Made by a program: the position numbers and the translations under genes. From the NCBI GenBank assembly GCA_947377725.1, contig CANCGX010000060.1, positions 1 to 5,792 of the forward strand: a DNA stretch of 5,792 bases, in the 5' to 3' direction. Of the stretch, positions 4,113-5,792 are shown piece after piece. Origin of the DNA: Actinomycetota bacterium. GTDB lineage: Bacteria > Actinomycetota > Actinomycetes > Nanopelagicales > Nanopelagicaceae. Position 1 is the stretch's first letter. Each line of letters opens with the position of its first letter. The notes below the pieces were generated by a model that worked only from the letters and a program-made list of their open reading frames with translations, was not told the origin of the DNA and did not search any database.

Positions 4113-5792
4113 TTAGTCCTTCTCTCGAACCTTAATCGCAACTTCGATTGGGCTTCCGCTGAATCCAAACTCTTCACGGAGTCGGCGCTCGATGAATCGG
4201 CGATAAGCAGTCTCTACCCATTCACTTGAGAATAGGACGAACTTTGGCGGAGAAATCTGCACCTGAGTGGCGAAGCGAATCTTTGGTTGCTTTCCACTTC
4301 GCACCGGAGGAGGTGTTGCAGAAATAAGCGCTCCAAGGAATGAATTCAACTTCGACGTAGGTATTCGAGTCTCCCAGCCCTTGATAGCTGTTCGCAGCGC
4401 AGGAGCTAGGCGATCTCTGTGCCAACCCGTTTTCGCAGACAAATTCACTCGCTGAACCCATGGGTAACGTTCGAGATTTCTGTCCAATTCTTTTTCAAGT
4501 TGAATTTGGCGCTCTTCATCAACCATGTCCCATTTATTCATGACAAGCACCATTGCGCGACCAGCTTCTTCGGCCATCGTAATGACTCGTAAATCTTGTT
4601 CGGTTAGAGGTATCGAGGCATCAAGAATGATTACAGCAACTTCAGCTCTATCAAGTGCTGCTGCAGTTCGTAGGCTTGCGTAATAATCTGTGCCACTGTC
4701 ATAAATAGCTCTCTTGCGAATTCCAGCCGTATCAATGAAGCGCCAAGTGCTTCCACCGAATTCAATTAATTCATCAACTGGGTCTCGTGTTGTTCCCGCA
4801 ACATCATCCACAAGAACTCGCGACTCTCCAGCAAGAATATTTAGTAAGCTCGATTTACCAACATTGGGACGCCCCACTAATGCAATGCGGCGATAACCGT
4901 CATCGGCCAATTCACTTCCAACTTCAGGCAACTTCTCCATCACAACATCGAGAAGGTCTCCAGCTCCACGTCCGTGCAGCGCAGAAACAAAAAATGGTTG
5001 ATCTAATCCTAGATTCCACAATGCATGGCCATCGGCTTCATCAACATCGCTATCGACTTTATTTGCCACCAATATTGTTTCTTTCCCACTTCGGCGCAAC
5101 AAATCAATAAGAGAATCATCTTCATCGAGAGCTCCAATTTGGACATCCACAACAAAGAGAATGAGATCAGCTTCCGCGATTGCCAACTCTGCGCCAGCAG
5201 TAATTTTCTGGGAGATTCCCTCTGGCTTAACTTCCCAACCGCCAGTATCGATCAATATAAAACGTCGGCCATTCCATTCGGCCTCATACTTCACGCGATC
5301 ACGTGTGACACCAGGAGTATCTTCAACAATTGCTTCTCTTCGGCCAATAATGCGGTTAACAAGAGTGGATTTACCTACGTTCGGTCTTCCAATAATTGCG
5401 ACCTTTGGTAAACCAAGAAGACTTCGCTCTCCTAGCCAACCCCAAATAACATCAACAACTTCATCCAAATCCAGATGAGAAGAATCAATCTCCAACGCAT
5501 CTTCAGCAGGGCGAAGCGGAGAAATAGCTCGCGTACTATCCATTGCATCTCGTGAATCCAAAGATTGCGCAACACGTTCGCTTGAAACCTTTTCTAACAT
5601 TTCATTCTCGCGGCGGTCTGTGCGTGCTTTCAAATCTGCGTACAAAAATATCTTCAACTGAGCTTCTGGAACAACGACGGTTCCAATATCTCTACCTTCA
5701 ACCACTATTCCTGAAAAAGCCGATTCGATGATTGCTTGTTGTAAACCAACAAGGTACTCGCGAACCATGGCCATTTGTGCGAACTCTGAAAC
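4113..5792 (-). CDS. cmk-der: Bifunctional cytidylate kinase / GTPase Der fusion; N-terminus beyond the right window edge
   Basis: One uninterrupted frame of 559 residues enters from the right edge. Residues about 1-120 are the C-terminal half of cytidylate kinase, which phosphorylates CMP/dCMP: VVEGRDIGTVV, FLYADLKARTDRR, and RDAMDSTRAISPLRPAEDAL with its conserved RD..DS.R. The rest is a complete Der (EngA), the tandem GTPase for 50S assembly. First G domain: GRPNVGKST (135-143), GVTRD, DTGG, NKVD, SALHGRG. Second: GRPNVGKSS (307-315), AGTTRDP, DTAG, NKWD, SAKTG. A KH-like domain ends the protein (QVQISPPKFVLFSS onward). The linker is only about eight residues and has no ATG, GTG or TTG near the Der start, so Der is made only as part of the fusion. 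Such fusions are known in some actinobacteria. Stop TAA at 4115-4113; pgsA follows 13 bases later. Confidence 0.96.
   Translation of the reverse strand, partial: VSEFAQMAMVREYLVGLQQAIIESAFSGIVVEGRDIGTVVVPEAQLKIFLYADLKARTDRRENEMLEKVSSERVAQSLDSRDAMDSTRAISPLRPAEDALEIDSSHLDLDEVVDVIWGWLGERSLLGLPKVAIIGRPNVGKSTLVNRIIGRREAIVEDTPGVTRDRVKYEAEWNGRRFILIDTGGWEVKPEGISQKITAGAELAIAEADLILFVVDVQIGALDEDDSLIDLLRRSGKETILVANKVDSDVDEADGHALWNLGLDQPFFVSALHGRGAGDLLDVVMEKLPEVGSELADDGYRRIALVGRPNVGKSSLLNILAGESRVLVDDVAGTTRDPVDELIEFGGSTWRFIDTAGIRKRAIYDSGTDYYASLRTAAALDRAEVAVIILDASIPLTEQDLRVITMAEEAGRAMVLVMNKWDMVDEERQIQLEKELDRNLERYPWVQRVNLSAKTGWHRDRLAPALRTAIKGWETRIPTSKLNSFLGALISATPPPVRSGKQPKIRFATQVQISPPKFVLFSSEWVETAYRRFIERRLREEFGFSGSPIEVAIKVREKD

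Noticed and set aside
4100..4177. Longer pgsA start at ATG 4177
   Set aside because: It would overlap der by 65 bases and add a charged 26-residue extension not typical of the family; GTG 4099 fits better, though the long form cannot be excluded.
4222..4461. Minus-strand alternative frame of 79 codons inside der
   Set aside because: Der is intact and conserved in the main frame here (SAKTG and KH domain), so this is an out-of-frame shadow.
1..5792. Mobile elements, CRISPR arrays, defence or toxin-antitoxin systems, tRNA or rRNA genes
   Set aside because: None is visible; nearly all sequence is accounted for by conserved, collinear housekeeping and regulatory genes with uniform composition.

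Overview
The window looks like part of a low-GC actinomycete (Actinomycetota) chromosome. The proteins are clearly actinobacterial: a GarA/OdhI-type FHA protein, an FtsR-type MerR regulator, a DUF151 bifunctional-nuclease-family protein, and a second MerR protein like the one that follows it in mycobacteria. Base composition, however, is visibly AT-leaning (roughly mid-40s % GC by eye), and spacing between genes is mostly minimal. That suits a streamlined lineage such as the freshwater acI/Nanopelagicales group. The lineage is an inference; the actinobacterial affiliation is strong.

Every supported gene is on the minus strand, so transcription runs from the right edge to the left. At the right (5792 to 4113) is the 3' part of a cytidylate kinase fused in frame to the ribosome-assembly GTPase Der; its start lies beyond the window. 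Next come a CDP-alcohol phosphatidyltransferase (PgsA-like, 4099-3494) with a low-complexity Lys-Gly N-terminus and gcvH (3483-3106), each separated from its predecessor by 10-13 bases. A 132-base gap (3105-2974) then holds a good -35/-10 promoter. It drives a compact regulatory set: the GarA-like FHA protein (2973-2527), FtsR (2527-1814, overlapping by one base) and the DUF151 protein (1796-1323). After a 118-base gap with its own promoter candidate and a possible 36-codon ORF comes the second MerR regulator (1204-707). Last is the start of gcvP (659 to the left edge), which runs out of the window.

Functionally, two proteins of the glycine cleavage system, the lipoyl carrier GcvH and the P-protein decarboxylase, bracket a regulatory island. 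In mycobacteria and corynebacteria the GarA/OdhI protein of this island is a phospho-switch for 2-oxoglutarate/glutamate metabolism, and FtsR is linked to cell-division gene control. The gene order gcvH-garA-ftsR-DUF151-merR-gcvP matches the well-known actinobacterial order (Rv1826-Rv1832 in M. tuberculosis), so most of the window is conserved core genome. I see no mobile element, CRISPR array, tRNA, rRNA or defence system, and no wholly new system. The points worth a second look are the Cmk-Der fusion junction, the hexanucleotide repeat in pgsA, the altered phospho-acceptor motif in the FHA protein, the small ORF before the second MerR gene, and recurring GGTTGAG/CTCAACC words at the two promoter regions.
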